Source: Hevea brasiliensis
Lineage: Eukaryota > Streptophyta > Magnoliopsida > Malpighiales > Euphorbiaceae
NCBI RefSeq assembly: GCF_030052815.1
Contig: NC_079507.1
Location: 14,654,141 to 14,718,140, forward strand
DNA: 64,000 bases
Direction: 5' to 3'
The notes under the pieces were generated by a model. The model did not search any database and was not told where the DNA came from. It saw only the letters and a program-made list of their open reading frames with translations. Of this stretch, positions 46,936 to 59,257 are shown in pieces (position 1 is the stretch's first letter; each line of letters begins with the position of its first letter). Made by a program: the position numbers and the translations under genes.

Positions 46936-49641
46936 TCATGGCAGCTGAAATTGGAATTTATTGCCTCTGTTTCCAATAGCTGCTTCAATGAATCTATACT
47001 TCATTTTCTTTCCATCATATGAGAAGATCCTTGTTGCTTTGTCTAAAAATCCAACCATTTCTTTCTTGACGACCTTTGGTGCATCTTTTTCTTTGAGAGA
47101 TGGTTGCTTGACTTCACTTTTCTCCACTTGCTCAAGTTGAAAGATTGGTGCCATATGACAAGGTGGATTACTCTTCAAATATTGTGCAAATACAGCCTCT
47201 TTTGGATTTTCATCATTGATAGTCCCTTCATGGACAAGACAACTTTCAAGAGAAGCCTTTGGATAACTCTTTCTAAAGTGCTCTTTTGCTAACTCATCAA
47301 CTATATCAATTCTCAAACAAGAGTCTACATCTTCATGTTGCTTCTTCTTCTCCTTGCCAATATTGAAGACTAACTGATCCTCTCCGACTCTAAGAGTAAG
47401 CTTTTCACCTTTCACGTCAATCAAAGCACCAGCTGTAGCCAGGAAAGACCTCCCTAAAATGATTGGGATAGTAGAATCCTCTTCCATGTCCAAGATGACA
47501 AAGTTAACAGGTATGTAGAATTTCCCAACCTTCAAAGGCACATTCTCCAAAATTCCTTCAGGATACTTAATTGATCTGTCAGCTAACTGAAGAGAAATGT
47601 GGGTCGGCTTAAGATCTCCCATGTTAAGCTTCTCATAGATGGAGAGGGGCATAAGGCTTACACTAGCTCCTAAATCACATAAAGCTTTTACAGAACATGA
47701 TTCCCCAATGTGGCATGGAATTGAAAAACTCCCTGGATCCTTGAGCTTTGGAGGAAGTTTCCTTTGGAGGATAGCACTGCATTCCTCAGTTAAGGCTACA
47801 GTCTCATAATCTTCAAGTCTTCTTTCGTTTGAGAGAATTTCTTTCAAAAACTTAGCATAAGAAGGCATTTGGGAAAGAGCATCAATAAAAGGAACATCTA
47901 TATATAGCTTCTTTAATACCTCTAAGAACTTCCCAAATTGCTTATCAATCTTCGCTTTTTGAAATCTCTGTGGAAAGGGAAGCTGTGGCTTGTAAGGCGC
48001 TGGAGGTATATATTTCTCTTCTTTCTCTCCAACCTCCTCTTTACCTTTTCTTGCACTCCCTTTTTCACTCTTTTGTTTTTCATCTCTCTCACCATCTTTC
48101 TCATTTTCTCTCTTCTCAACTTTTCCACTCTTCTCAGTATGCACTATTTTACCACTCCTCAGTGTGATGGCATGACATTGCTCCCTTGGATTTTCTGTTT
48201 GACTAGGAAGGTTCCCCATAGATTTGGTACTTGATGAGCGTGCTTGTTGTGCAATCTGATTTTTCAGCATCCTATTGTGTGTTTGCATTTGTTCCAGCCT
48301 TGCTTTCATCTCTCTCATCTCTTCATCACGCTTAGTTTGATTAGCAAGAATTTGTTGTAATAAAGCCTCTATTGTGGAACTTTGTTCTTGCTGTCTTGGT
48401 AAAGGTGCAGGATTTGCATTCTTTTGCTGAAAACTAGGTGGTGGTTGCCTAGGTTGTTGGTATTAATGCCCTTGTTGTTGTGGTGAAAAGTTCTGAGTTA
48501 AAGCTTGATTTTGTTGATTCTCCCATGAAAAATTGGGATGATTCCTCCAAGCATATGAAGGATAATCTACTCCATAGCTCATTGTTCCTTGTGCATAAGT
48601 AACTTGTTGAGAACTTCCAGAGCATGATGATGAACTGACTAGCATACTTAAATCCTCCATTTTCTTAGCAAGGACATTAGTGAGTGCATCAAATTTGGCA
48701 TTGATCATGTTGAATGGATCAAGCTCATACATTCCAGCAACTTGCCTTTTTTGAGTTGGAGTTGACCCTCTTGGACTACTCCATAGATGACTGTTCTTTG
48801 CTATTTTCTCTAATAACTCATAAGCTTCATCTTCATGCTTAATGATGAATTCCCTTCCAGTTTGAGCATCAATGATTCCTCTGATAGCAGGAGTAACATT
48901 TGTGTAAAAATTCTGGTTTATCATCCATTTAGGAATAGCATGATGTGGACATTGTCTCTCCAATTCCTTCCATCTCATCCATGACTCATAAAGAGTCTCA
49001 TCTTCTCTTGGTCTAAAAGCAATCATTTGATTCCTCAACTCCTGAGTTTTTCCAGGTGGAAAGTATTGGGCAAGAAATGCATCAGTGAGCTGTTCCCAAT
49101 TTGTAATTGAGTTGTGAGGTAAAGAATCAAGCCAATCCAATGCTCTATCTTTCAAAGAGAATGGAAACAATTTTAGCCTTGCTGCATCATCAGACACTCT
49201 TGGTTGCTTTTGCATGTCACAGATCATAACAAACTTCTTAAGATGAGTATTAGGATTTTCTGAAGGATGACCTCCAAATTGAGAACTCTGAATCATTTGT
49301 AGTACTCCAAAATCCATCTTATAACTATTTGCATTAATTCTTGGTCTTGCTATACTCTCTCTTAAGTCATCAAAATGAGGAAATGCATGATCCATCATAC
49401 TTCCCTTAGGCACATTAGCATTTACAACTTCTTCACCATGAGCTGCATTTTCATTGTTTCGATCATTTTCAGCATTATCACCACCGATTCCAACTCTTTC
49501 TTTAGCCATTTCTTGTTCAATTTCAGCTGCTCTCAAAGGTTTTTTTTTTCTTCTGGTTTCTTTCTTGTTGGCTCTACAAAACTTCTCAATTTCAGGATTA
49601 AATAATAAGGATGTGTCACTTGTGCTTCTAGTTCTTCTCAT
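46936..49641 (-). pseudogene. Ath5 gag-protease, one in-frame stop
   Basis: Starts at the ATG at 49641 (MRRTRSTSDTSLLFNPEIEK) and runs in one frame to the stop at 46936, about 900 codons, with a single TAA at 48463. Before that stop is the Athila gag domain (MDFGVLQMIQSSQFGGHP, ARLKLFPFSLKDRALDWL, FLAQYFPPGKTQELRNQ). After it comes CHAITLRSGK, an acidic-basic linker, and the retroviral-type aspartic protease with active site CDLGASVSLMP and the PIILGRSFLATAGA flap region. The frame ends shortly after the protease, before any RT motif. The stop is most simply CAA to TAA. An active Gag would make particles; whether the stop permits readthrough is unknown. Confidence 0.88.
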
Positions 49642-49750
49642 AAAAGATTAAGAGTACCTAAAAAAGAACAAACAAACACAAAATGAAAAGATAACAAAGA
49701 TAAAACTATAAACACTAAAATAATCAAGAATTCAATCTTAAACAAACAAC

Positions 49751-49768
49751 TCCCCGGCAACGGCGCCA
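49751..49768 (-). other. Ath5 primer binding site (tRNA-Asp)
   Basis: The plus strand TCCCCGGCAACGGCGCCA equals the 3' end of plant tRNA-Asp; the minus strand would pair with it. Six bases separate it from the LTR at 49775. Use of tRNA-Asp is typical of Athila elements. Confidence 0.9.
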
Positions 49769-49774
49769 AAAACT

Positions 49775-51395
49775 TGATGTGTCCCAACCGTAAGTGCACG
49801 GGTCGTTCAAGTAGTATAGAAAAAGATATCGTTCTCACGAGGAGTTGTGTTAATGATTGAATTTTTAATGTAAAATAAAATATGTTAAAATTGTATTTTA
49901 ATCAAATTAATAAAAGAAATTTAGGAATTTGAAGCATAAGGTATGAAAATGCAAAACTAAATTCAAACAATGACTAATTTAATAATTCGCAAAATAAAGA
50001 AATTGATAATAATGAAAATTAATAAAATGAGATTAAACTAAAGACTCAAAAGTAAAATTCCAAGCAATAATTGATGAAAGACGATTCTGGAGTTAAGGGT
50101 TCATATTTAAGTCATTTTGGGATTTTCCCTTGCTAGCCCAATCCATGAAATTTATGGGTTTAAAGGAGATTAATTCTAAAATCCTTTGAAAACTCTTTCG
50201 AGTGAGACAAAGAGTGCCTTAATTAACTTAATCCTACTTTCGTGGAGTTAAAATTAACCAAGACCCATTAGGTTCTTTAACCAATCTATTAAAACCCTCT
50301 TAACCCTTAGTCTATTTCTAGATCTAAGTTAATTAAGTCCAATTTCTTGATTAACTATCACTTGGTTTTCTCCTTTCGGTGCTTCAACCAAGGATTAAGA
50401 ACATAACTTAATGGGGCCCTTCATTAAGCATGTGAATAAGCACACAAGAAATGGATTAAACCTCATAAATTCATTAAATTGGGACTAACCCAGTTCAAAT
50501 CCACAAAAATAACTAAAATATTACATCCCTTACTCCAGAATCAAAGTAAAACTACTCACTATCCATAATGTTTACAAGAAATTCTGAGTTTATAAGGAAA
50601 TAAAGCTTTAATCTAAGCTAAGAAACAAGAAACTAAACACTAGAAATGTAGGAAAAATGTAAGAAAAGAAAGAAATCTCCAAATCTGGTTGGAAATGGAG
50701 TGGGAGATGATTGTGACTCTTCAGCTGCTGCCTCCCCTATTCCTTTTCTTCCTCTACTTCCTTCCCCCCTTTCTAAAATGGGAAATGAGGCTATTTATAG
50801 CATTTTCTGACATGGAGCCCTAAAATGGTGTGTTTTAGGAGGGATTTTCTGAGGGAATCTTCTGCCAGCTCATTAATGAAATCTTTGTGGGACTGCATAA
50901 GTGGACTGCATAAGTCATGCAGTCCTTTATGCAGTTTTCGGCTGATTTCTGGCTCACTTATGCGAAACTGCATGACCAGGCGCATAGGTTATGCACAATT
51001 CCGTGAGATTGCATAAGGGGGTGTGAATCTGCATAAGCCATGCACTCTCCTTATGCACAATTCGGCAGGTATTGGAACAGTGATTTTTCTCCTTATGCAG
51101 ATCTGCATGGCTTATGCGGCAAGTTATGCGCAATTTGGCCAATGCATATTTCAACTTTGAAACTTGTTTTTGGCATCTTTGGCTGTAGAGATCACTCCTC
51201 AATGACAAAATTTCTTTTAAGTCCATCAAAAATACCATTTTTCCTAGAAAACAAAGTAAAAATTACAAATTAATCCAAAATTGACAATTATGAAAAACTA
51301 ACTAAATAACTAATGAAATTAGCTAAAAGTGACTAATAAGCAAATAAAATGGCTATGAAATTAAACCTAAATAGTTGTGCAAAATGTACGCATCA
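49775..51395 (-). repeat. Ath5 5' LTR
   Basis: 1621 bases, the same ends as the 3' LTR. Differs from it by about 18 scattered substitutions plus a cluster of changes at about 50893-50955. The TATA box is at 50789-50801 and the palindromic units at about 50890-51150. Confidence 0.92.
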
Positions 51396-51400
51396 CCCAT

Positions 51401-54060
51401 CTTCTCAAGATGTCAGTCTAACTGTGCTTATGACAAAGGCTTAGTGAATGGATCAGCTGGATTTTCAGCTGATGCTATTTTTTACTTGGCTATATAGCGT
51501 TGCCCAACTATTTTTCTGATAATATGGTTGTGCCTTTCTATGTGTTTGGATTTCTGGTGAGACTGGGGTTCCTTAGCCTGTATGACTTCTCCATTGTTGT
51601 CACAGTGTAGTGGAACTGCTGACTCAATGGAAGGAACTACTGTAAGTTCTGTCACGAACTTCTTTATCCAAACAGCTTCCTTTATAGCATCTGATGCAGC
51701 AATATACTCAGCCTTTGTAGTGGAATTTGCAATCATGCTCTATTTGGAACTCTTCCAACTGATTGCACCTCCATTACAAATGAACACATACCCAGAGGTA
51801 GACTTTCTATCATCGATATCTGATTGGAAATCAGAATCAGTATAACCATCCAATTGCAAGTCTCCACCTCCATAGATCAAGAATAAATCCTTAGTTCTTC
51901 TCAAGTACTTAAGGATATTCTTGACAGCTATCTAGTGTTCCAAACCTGGATTGGATTGATACCTGCTAATCAAACTAACAGCATATGCGATATTCGGCCT
52001 AATACATAATATTGCATACATTAAACTTCCAATAGTCAAAGCATATGGAATCCTAGCCATTTTATCTCTTTCTTCAAGTGTCTTTGGAGACATCTCTTTA
52101 GAAAGATGGATACCATGTCTCACTGATAACAATCCTCTATTGGAATCAAGCATGTTAAACCTCTTTAACACCTTTTCCAAGTATAGACTTTGGGATAAAC
52201 TAATTATTCTTTTCGCTCTATCTCTATAGATGACAATCCCAAGAATATAGGTCGCTTCCCCTAAGTCTTTCATGGAGAATGTATTTGACAAACATACCTT
52301 TACAATTGTCAACATACCTCTGTCATTACCCATCAACAGTATGTCATCCACATATAAGACATGAAAAGTGATAGCATTATCACTAACCTTCTTATATACA
52401 CATGGCTCATCCTTATTTTTGATAAAACTAAAGGATTTAATGGCTTCATCCAAAAGGATGTTTAACTCCTTGAAGCTTGCTTCAACCCATAAATGGATCG
52501 CTTTAGCTTGCATGCCTTGGAACCATCTTGGGATTCAAATCCTCTAGGTTTTTCCATAAAAATGTTTTCTTCAATATATCCATTGAGAAAAGCTGTTTTG
52601 ACATCCATCTACCAAATCTCATAATCATAGTATGCAGCTATTGCTAATAGAATCCTAATTGATTTAAGCATGGCAACAGGCGAGAAAGTCTCCTCATAGT
52701 CGATTTCTTGCCTTTGGCGAAACTGTTTCGCTACTAACCTTGCCTTATAGGTCTCTACCTTTCCATCAGAACCAATTTTCATCTTGAAAACCCATTTGTT
52801 CCCTATAGGTACAATACCTTCAGGTGAGTCAACAAGATCCCAAACTTGATTCTTATACATGGAATCAATTTCAGATTTCATAGCATCAATCCATTTTGAA
52901 GAGTCTATATCTGATATAGCTTCTTCATAGGTAAGTGGATCATCTCCATGATCTACTTCTTCATGAGTAGACAACTCTTGTTCTTCTTCATGAAGGAAAC
53001 CATATCTCACTGGTAGGTGAGATACCCTGGTTGTTCTACGAGGAATAACTGTAGATGTTTCATCAATGGGTGTAGGTTGACTAGATGGATCTATATCCAT
53101 CTGATCTGTTGGTTGGTCAGAATTCTCTAATTCCAACTCTATTTGCCTTCCTTTGCCTCCTCCTTGAACAAACTGTTGTTCAAGAAATGTGGCATCTCTA
53201 CTCACCACAACCTTTTGTGATGTAGGCAAATAAAAATAATATCCAAAACTATCTTTTGGATATCCAACAAATCGACCCTTTTCTGATCTGGTTTCAAATT
53301 TATCAATGTTCAGCTTTTTGATATAAGCTAGACAACCCCAAATCTTAACATACTTAAGACTGGTTTTGTTCCATGCCATATCTCATAAGGTGTGGAAGAA
53401 ATTGATTTTGATGGAATCTTATTCAGAATATACAAAGCTGATTCTAATGCAAATCCCCAAAAGGAGATTGGCATATTTGTATAGCTCATCATACTACGTA
53501 CCATATCCAATAGGGTACGATTTCTCCTTTCAGATACACCATTCAGCTATGGCATTCCTGGAGGAGTCAGCTAGGAAACAATACCATGCTCTTTCAAGTA
53601 TTCATCAAATTTAGTACTCAAATATTCACCTCCACGATCTGATCGAAGAGCTTTAATACTCTTTCCTGTTTGATTTTCTACTTCAGATTTAAATTCTTTG
53701 AACTTTTCAAAAGATTCATGTTTGTATTTCATCAAATACAAATACCCAAACCTTGATTTATCATCAGTAAAGGTAATAAAGTAATGAAAATAACCATTTC
53801 CTTAAATTGATCACATACATCACTATGTATTAGTTCCAAAGTATTTTCAGGTCTTAGTCCTTGTCCAACAAAGGGTGATCTAGTCATTTTGCCCTGAAGG
53901 CAAGATTCACAAGTTGGAGTAGACTCAGAGCCTAATGAGGATAAAATCCCAATTTTCTCCAATTTTGCAATTCTATCTTCTGTAACATGACCTAATCTTA
54001 AGTGCCAAATATATTTTGAACTTGAGTTAATTTTCATCATGGCATTGCATTCTTTTAGAT
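51401..54060 (-). pseudogene. Cop3 pol: GAG-pre-integrase, integrase, RT, RNase H
   Basis: Right to left: GAG-pre-integrase (CESCLQGK, 53732-54151), integrase core broken around 53520-53790, integrase end and linker with the RT start (52609-53379, 256 codons, NKWVFKMKIGSDGKVETYKA), RT palm with VLYVDDILLMG (51932-52513) and RNase H ([25 protein letters not shown], 51482-51736). Several frameshifts and stops separate these parts. The RT catalytic YVDD is intact, unlike in Cop1. Confidence 0.83.
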
Positions 54061-54140
54061 TGCTATACTCTGGATAGTGGAAACACTTTCCTGCTGGCAG
54101 TGGAAACACTTTCTTGCTGGTAGTGGAAACACTTTCCTTT
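54061..54140 (-). repeat. Minisatellite in place of zinc knuckle and protease (Cop3)
   Basis: Units at 54078, 54101 and 54124, exactly 23 bases apart, each with TGGAAACACTTTC. Same position as in Cop1 and Cop2. Confidence 0.85.
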
Positions 54141-54906
54141 ACCTTTGTCAACTTTGATCTTTGTTTTTCTATTTGGCTATCTTCTTGGAAGATCTTGGAA
54201 CTTGAGGTTTCTTTTTTTAATTGCCCTTTTTTCTTATTGGACTTTCCAACAGAAAAAAAAATACAATCAAAGCTACCTCTTTTCCTTTATTGCCTGGCAT
54301 ATTCTTTTGGGCAATAACCAGAATATTGAGTAAACCAGCTAAGGTGCATTCCTATTTAGTGATATGGAAATTTGTCACAAAATTTCCAAAAGACTCAGGA
54401 AGGGACTGAAGGATCAAATCCATCTGTAGTTGGAAATCCATGTTGAAGTCAAGATGTTCCAACTGCTCAATCAGCCGAATCATCTTGTGGACATGATCCC
54501 CAACATTCTGTCCCTCAGACATCCTCATGCGGAATAGCTGTCTAGATATCTCATACCTAGCATTCCTGCTGTGCTCACCATACAACTCTTGTAGGTGAAG
54601 GAGGATCTCACTCGCACTCTACATGTTCTCATGTTGCTTCTGTAACTCATTACTCATGGAAGCAAGCATGTAACACTTAGCTCTCAAATCATGCTCCTTC
54701 CACTTGTCCAAAGTTTCATGTTCCTCTGAAGTGGCCTCTGGAGGTAAGGGACCAGGAACATTTAAATCTAGAACATATCCTATATGTTCAAGGTTCAAGA
54801 TAAGTTTCAAATTTCTTAGCCAATTAGAGAGATTAGGTCTTGTCAACCTATTGCGATCAAGTATGCTTGCAAGGATATTGGATGGTGGTGGTTGTTCTGT
54901 GCTCAT
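54141..54906 (-). pseudogene. Cop3 gag (UBN2-type), broken
   Basis: Starts at the ATG at 54906 (MSTEQPPPSNILASILDRNR). Open for 95 codons, stop near 54619, open again 54352-54585 (LFRMRMSEGQNVGDHVHKM) and ended by a TAG at 54352 at the same codon as the Cop1 stop at 13181. The C-terminal part is in poor shape, with A-rich expansion at 54255-54265. Confidence 0.82.
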
Positions 54907-55572
54907 TATTATCAGAAAATTAACTGTAGAAAATAACTAGATTAATTAGTAAATGTATCAAGTAATTAACCAAAATGATTATGGTCTTTTAATCAAATTG
55001 GTCCTCCCACTAACTTAGCGAATCCTACACTTCCAAAGTAGAAAACGGAAATCCTAGTTGGATGGATTTCTAGTGGGTGATTGAATTCTTATAATTCTAT
55101 TGATCATCCTCAGGTACATCCGTTATTGGAATTACAATAAACTATAAGTGAGCAACTCCTTGCCCATCACATCTCATGTGAGGTTCAATCCTTTACCTAG
55201 CCCCTAATGCTCAAAATCTCAGGTACATCTATTATTGACTTATCTTGCATTAGTTAAGTTGATCCCATTGAGCCAATAATTATGCAAATAATTTTAATGT
55301 CCCCAAGTACATCCAATATTGGCCACCAAACCATTTACATATTTACAATATCTCATGCTTAATAATTATTCTTAAGAAAATCTCTTAAATTAATTGTATC
55401 TTATGCAACTATTTAAAATTTCTTAAAATAATTGCCCCAATGGAGGGCCCATGTCATAATTACTTTAATTATAGCATTTCCAATTTAATCATTTGTTTGG
55501 AAGATTTTATGGTCATCCTAATCACTATTAAAGTCTCACTTTGCACATTATCCATTTAGCATGCATATATCA
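54907..55572 (-). other. Cop3 leader, cut by Gy3
   Basis: The gag-proximal part of the leader, with the three GGATGTACCTGAG-type motifs (the third degraded). Gy3 starts at 55573 after GCATATATCA; Cop2 continues past this point at 20467. The hairpin array would lie beyond the window. Confidence 0.8.
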
Positions 55573-58500
55573 TGTAACACCTTACCCCTCCGTAAGGCAT
55601 AACATGATCCCATAGAATACTTAATGAACTACCGAACTCCACCTACCGATAATCCATTAAGTACCCTACAAGGGATTTTGAAACGATTTTCTTACATTTT
55701 GGAAGTGGTGAGCATTTTAGTGAGAATTAAAAACCATTTATTCAAGGCTTAAATACTAGTAAAAATTTTGTCCATTTTAAATTTTGCCGCAAATTTTATA
55801 AAAACTTTGACAGAGTTCCATTTGTTTTTGGAGGAAACCGTTCTTCAATTACCTGAGAAAAACACTCCCAAAATGTTTCACAACTCCCAACCACCAATAA
55901 TTCTCAAATCAATTCAATTCAATGCACTTCAACTAATTTCACAATACAAATTAAGGTTTCTCATCTAAAAAATATTTAATATCTTCATTAACAAAACATA
56001 ATGCAGGAAATTCATATGTACAAATATTAAATTACAATAGAAAATCCAAAATAATATTATTACAATTTATTTACAACTGCTCAACTACATTGATACATAC
56101 AACATTTCCATATTTACATCAAAATTATCTACAAGGGTATAAAATAATACCCGTACAAAAGCTTGACGTGATCTTCAACTCAGTAGCAGCTCACTCTGCT
56201 GCTTTTTCCTTGCTCTTATCTGCGATAGCAAAATAAGGCATCGCTGAGTATAAAAATATTCAGTGGTGCACAATAAAAATTTCAAATGCCATAAATAAAT
56301 CATTCGTTGCCAAACACAATTTAAATATTTGTCAATCACATTTCATCAATATCAAAGTCCATAATGACACCATTTTGTTAAATAATCCATTAAACACAGT
56401 TTAGTCAAACAATTTCATAAACACAGTGTTGCCAAAGTCACACACAACTTAAGCCATGACACAAAATTTCCGATCAATGCCGCGTTGTACACCACGACAA
56501 AGCAATCTCAACCCCATTAACCGAAATTAATGACGGAGGTGGCTAGCTAGCTAATGACTACTCATCCGATCTACAACCTCAACTGGCAAGCCAGAGAGAG
56601 AGGAAAATAAACGATCTCAACCCCATAAATGGAGGAGGAAATGTGATATTGTCATGCTAAGTGTGAATCCAAAATCAATTTAAAATAATTATTTTCAATA
56701 ATTTATAAGAGATCCCAAACAATTTTCAAAGTCATTTTTGTAGTCACAAAGTGGCAACACAATTCATAAATAACACAGCGACTTCATAAAGTATAGCAAT
56801 TCAAATTTTCAATTGGAAAACAATTACATAAATTTATTGTGCACAAACTTGACTGGAGTCGCCTCTAGGCCTTGACTTAGTCTTTCAGGGCTTCCAAGTC
56901 TTTTTCAGCTGAAACACACAATTTCACAGTGTTTCAGTACCATATCTTAGCATAAATCCAAAAATAAATTTCACTTCATTTTAACTAGCTCTATTGCGTT
57001 AAATTCGACGTTCTCGAAGTTTTTGTGTTTCGAGTTACTATTCACTATACTATGCAAGTCAAATTGTTGACTTTTTAAGGCTTAATAGGTATGGGAACTC
57101 CAACTTCACTCACATACCATATTTTGGTCACTAAACTTGTTAGTTTTGGTCATTTTCTCAAAGCTTAGGTCATTTTGGCAAAATTGCCAATTTTCGGTTT
57201 TGGTGCTCCGAAGTTGCACTGTTCCATTTGTCAATCTACTGTTGGAATTTGGTAAAACTTCCTTCATAGAAAATGTTCCTTATTTTCTTAAGTGTATTCT
57301 CATTTTTGGATCACCCCAATCGGAGTTTTGTAGCTCCAGTTATAGCCAAAATATAGTTACTGTTCACGTGCACTGTTCATGATGAGATTTTGGTTCTGGC
57401 AGATTTTTGGTCCAAATTTGTTTAGTAATTTGATTAAGTTAAGTTCATAATTTGGTCTAACTTTATTCATATGAAATGTTCTACTATGTCTTAGGTTTCC
57501 AACGGTTTAAGAATCACCTAAATTGGAGTTTTCTAGAGAGAGTTATAGCCATTGGAACTCTACTGCTCAATGGCAATTCTGCAGAATTGCAGGTACAGTA
57601 ACTCCACTTTGCTCAATAATTTGACTAGGTTAATGGCATAATTTGGGATGGTGTTCTTCATGAAAGTTTTAGGTCTATATCTTATCTAATTTCTGGTAAA
57701 ATTTCAGGTTAATTTGACCTTCCTAGCTCGAGTTATGACCAAATGAACAGTTACTGTTCATTTGGTCAGTTTGGTGCAGTGGCAGCCTGCTCTCATTTCA
57801 CTTTGGTCAATTGGTTCACCCAGTTTTGGTCAGTTTTTGGGCATGGTTCCTTAATGAAAATTGTGCCCTTATATGTCTATTTTCATCCCCAATTGGTGGA
57901 ATATCAATTTGACTTGTAAAATTTCTGTTTTGGTCCTTCAAAGTTGGTTTGGTCATGCTGCCAGCAACATGACCAATTGACCTACGAATTTGTCTTCCAT
58001 TCTAACAATTCCCATACATTTCCTTTGGTCATTATTGACCATTTTTCAGTCCACAATTAGTCAAAGATATCATTTATGCATTTCTCCAAAATTTGGTTCA
58101 CAAACCCTAACATTCAACCATAAACTCACAACTTTGTTACCATTAACAATTTCAAAGTTTTAAACTATCATCATTCAACTAATAAAAGTTTTTATACTCA
58201 TTCAAACCCTTTAAATTTATGCAATTCATACTCGCTTCAAGCTGGCCAAAAATTCAGTTTGTCCTTCCCCCATATTTTTCTTTCATTTCCTTAATCCTAA
58301 GTTCATTTCAACCATTGCATATGCATTTAAAGAAGTAAAATAATAAGTTAGCACACTAACCTTTTTTAAATCTTCAAAACCCTAACTTTTGCTCTTCTTT
58401 CTTCTTGTAATCTCCTTCTTAAGTAGTAATAACAAACTTTAGTAGAGTTTTTAGGGAAGTTATGTAAATTGGGTGAAGGAATTCAAGCTTAGATGTAAGC

Positions 58501-59234
58501 TTAGATGAAGAGAATTCATGGAGGTTTTTAGGAAGAAAATGGGGCGGTACAATGGAAGAAGGAAATGAGGTTTTTAATTGTTTTTTTCTTTTCTTATCTT
58601 TATCTTATGGAAGACCACAAATCCCAAATTAATAATTCAACTAATTAATTTCTTTATGACATCATTCATGATGTCATCACCTTTGACTTTTCCATCTTCT
58701 TTTTTTTTTTCTATTTATTTTTTTCTATTAGTTCTTTAATTTAATTCTCGATTCCAAAATTTTCTTTTCTCCGATTTTATTTGACAGTTATGTCAGGAGT
58801 CAGCTCTCGGGGTCAATTGACCAAATTGCCCCTCGCCGGTTCATCCCGGTTTGCAAATAATCCAATATTTCTTCCGGCTCCCTGACCTAATTATTTGATT
58901 GACTTAACAGTTCTTTTTCGTGATTTTCTCTTTTCCACTGTGTTCATAAGGATCCTAAGGACCGCAGCGTCACTTTTTACGGTTCGAAATTTGAGTTTAA
59001 AATGACTTCGCAGTCATTCCCGAGGAGGTCACTCATCGCTGTGACTCTCGGCTCGTTTAACCTCTTATGTTCTGTTTTTCTTATTTATAGTTAACTAATT
59101 AAACATTACTAATTATTTGTGTTTATGGCTTCTCAAGTTGTCTTAAGTGTGGCCCTAATCCCATTAATTGTTCGGACCGACACCGGTCACCGAAACAGTG
59201 AAATATACCAGGCTATACCAATAGGGGTGTTACA
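55573..59234 (-). repeat. Gy3 3' LTR
   Basis: 3662 bases from TGTAACACCTTACCCC to GGGGTGTTACA. It shares with the Gy0 and Gy1 LTRs the inner end (GACCGACACCGGTCACCG near 59173-59190) and the mid-LTR segment around 57240-57960, but is otherwise diverged. The fragment at 35690-36192 is closer to this LTR family. No gene. Confidence 0.88.
57736..57768. repeat. Perfect 15-bp inverted repeat in Gy3 LTR
   Basis: Arms TGACCAAATGAACAG and CTGTTCATTTGGTCA around TTA. Imperfect versions lie at the same place in the Gy0 units (about 3043 and 5366) and Gy1 LTRs (about 7139 and 34193). Confidence 0.92.
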
Positions 59235-59251
59235 ATTCTCCCCGCCCCCCC
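59235..59251 (-). other. Gy3 polypurine tract
   Basis: The minus strand is a purine run, GGGGGGCGGGGAGAAT with one C, next to the 3' LTR. Confidence 0.8.
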
Positions 59252-59257
59252 TTTAAT

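Larger units (their letters stand above)
41532..51395 (-). mobile_element. Ath5: Athila-type element with gag-protease only
   Basis: A 9.86-kb element with two LTRs of 1617 and 1621 bases, a perfect CCCAT duplication, a tRNA-Asp primer site and a polypurine tract. The only coding region is gag-protease (46936-49641). The 3.8 kb between it and the 3' LTR holds no RT, RNase H or integrase, but has a 73-bp palindromic array and a second polypurine-like tract. The LTRs are very similar, so the insertion is recent. It fits the plant class of terminal-repeat elements that keep only a GAG domain (TR-GAG) and would need enzymes from a related Athila element. Confidence 0.9.
39386..55572 (-). mobile_element. 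Cop3: third copia copy, split by Ath5 and cut by Gy3
   Basis: Same family as Cop1 and Cop2, right to left. Present are the 3' LTR (39386-41484), a short untranslated stretch to 41526, then, beyond Ath5, pol (51396-54060), gag (to 54906) and part of the leader (to 55572), where Gy3 begins. The 5' LTR and primer site should lie right of the window. The left target site is GAGTA (39381-39385) in Gy2 gag. Confidence 0.9.

Noticed and set aside
47938..48234. Plus-strand frames of 60-98 codons opposite the Ath5 gag-protease linker
   Set aside because: They are antisense shadows of the lysine and glutamate-rich linker, which reads as phenylalanine, serine and leucine on the other strand.
49751..49768. 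A tRNA-Asp gene
   Set aside because: Only the 3' 18 bases of tRNA-Asp are present, next to an LTR; it is a primer binding site, not a gene.
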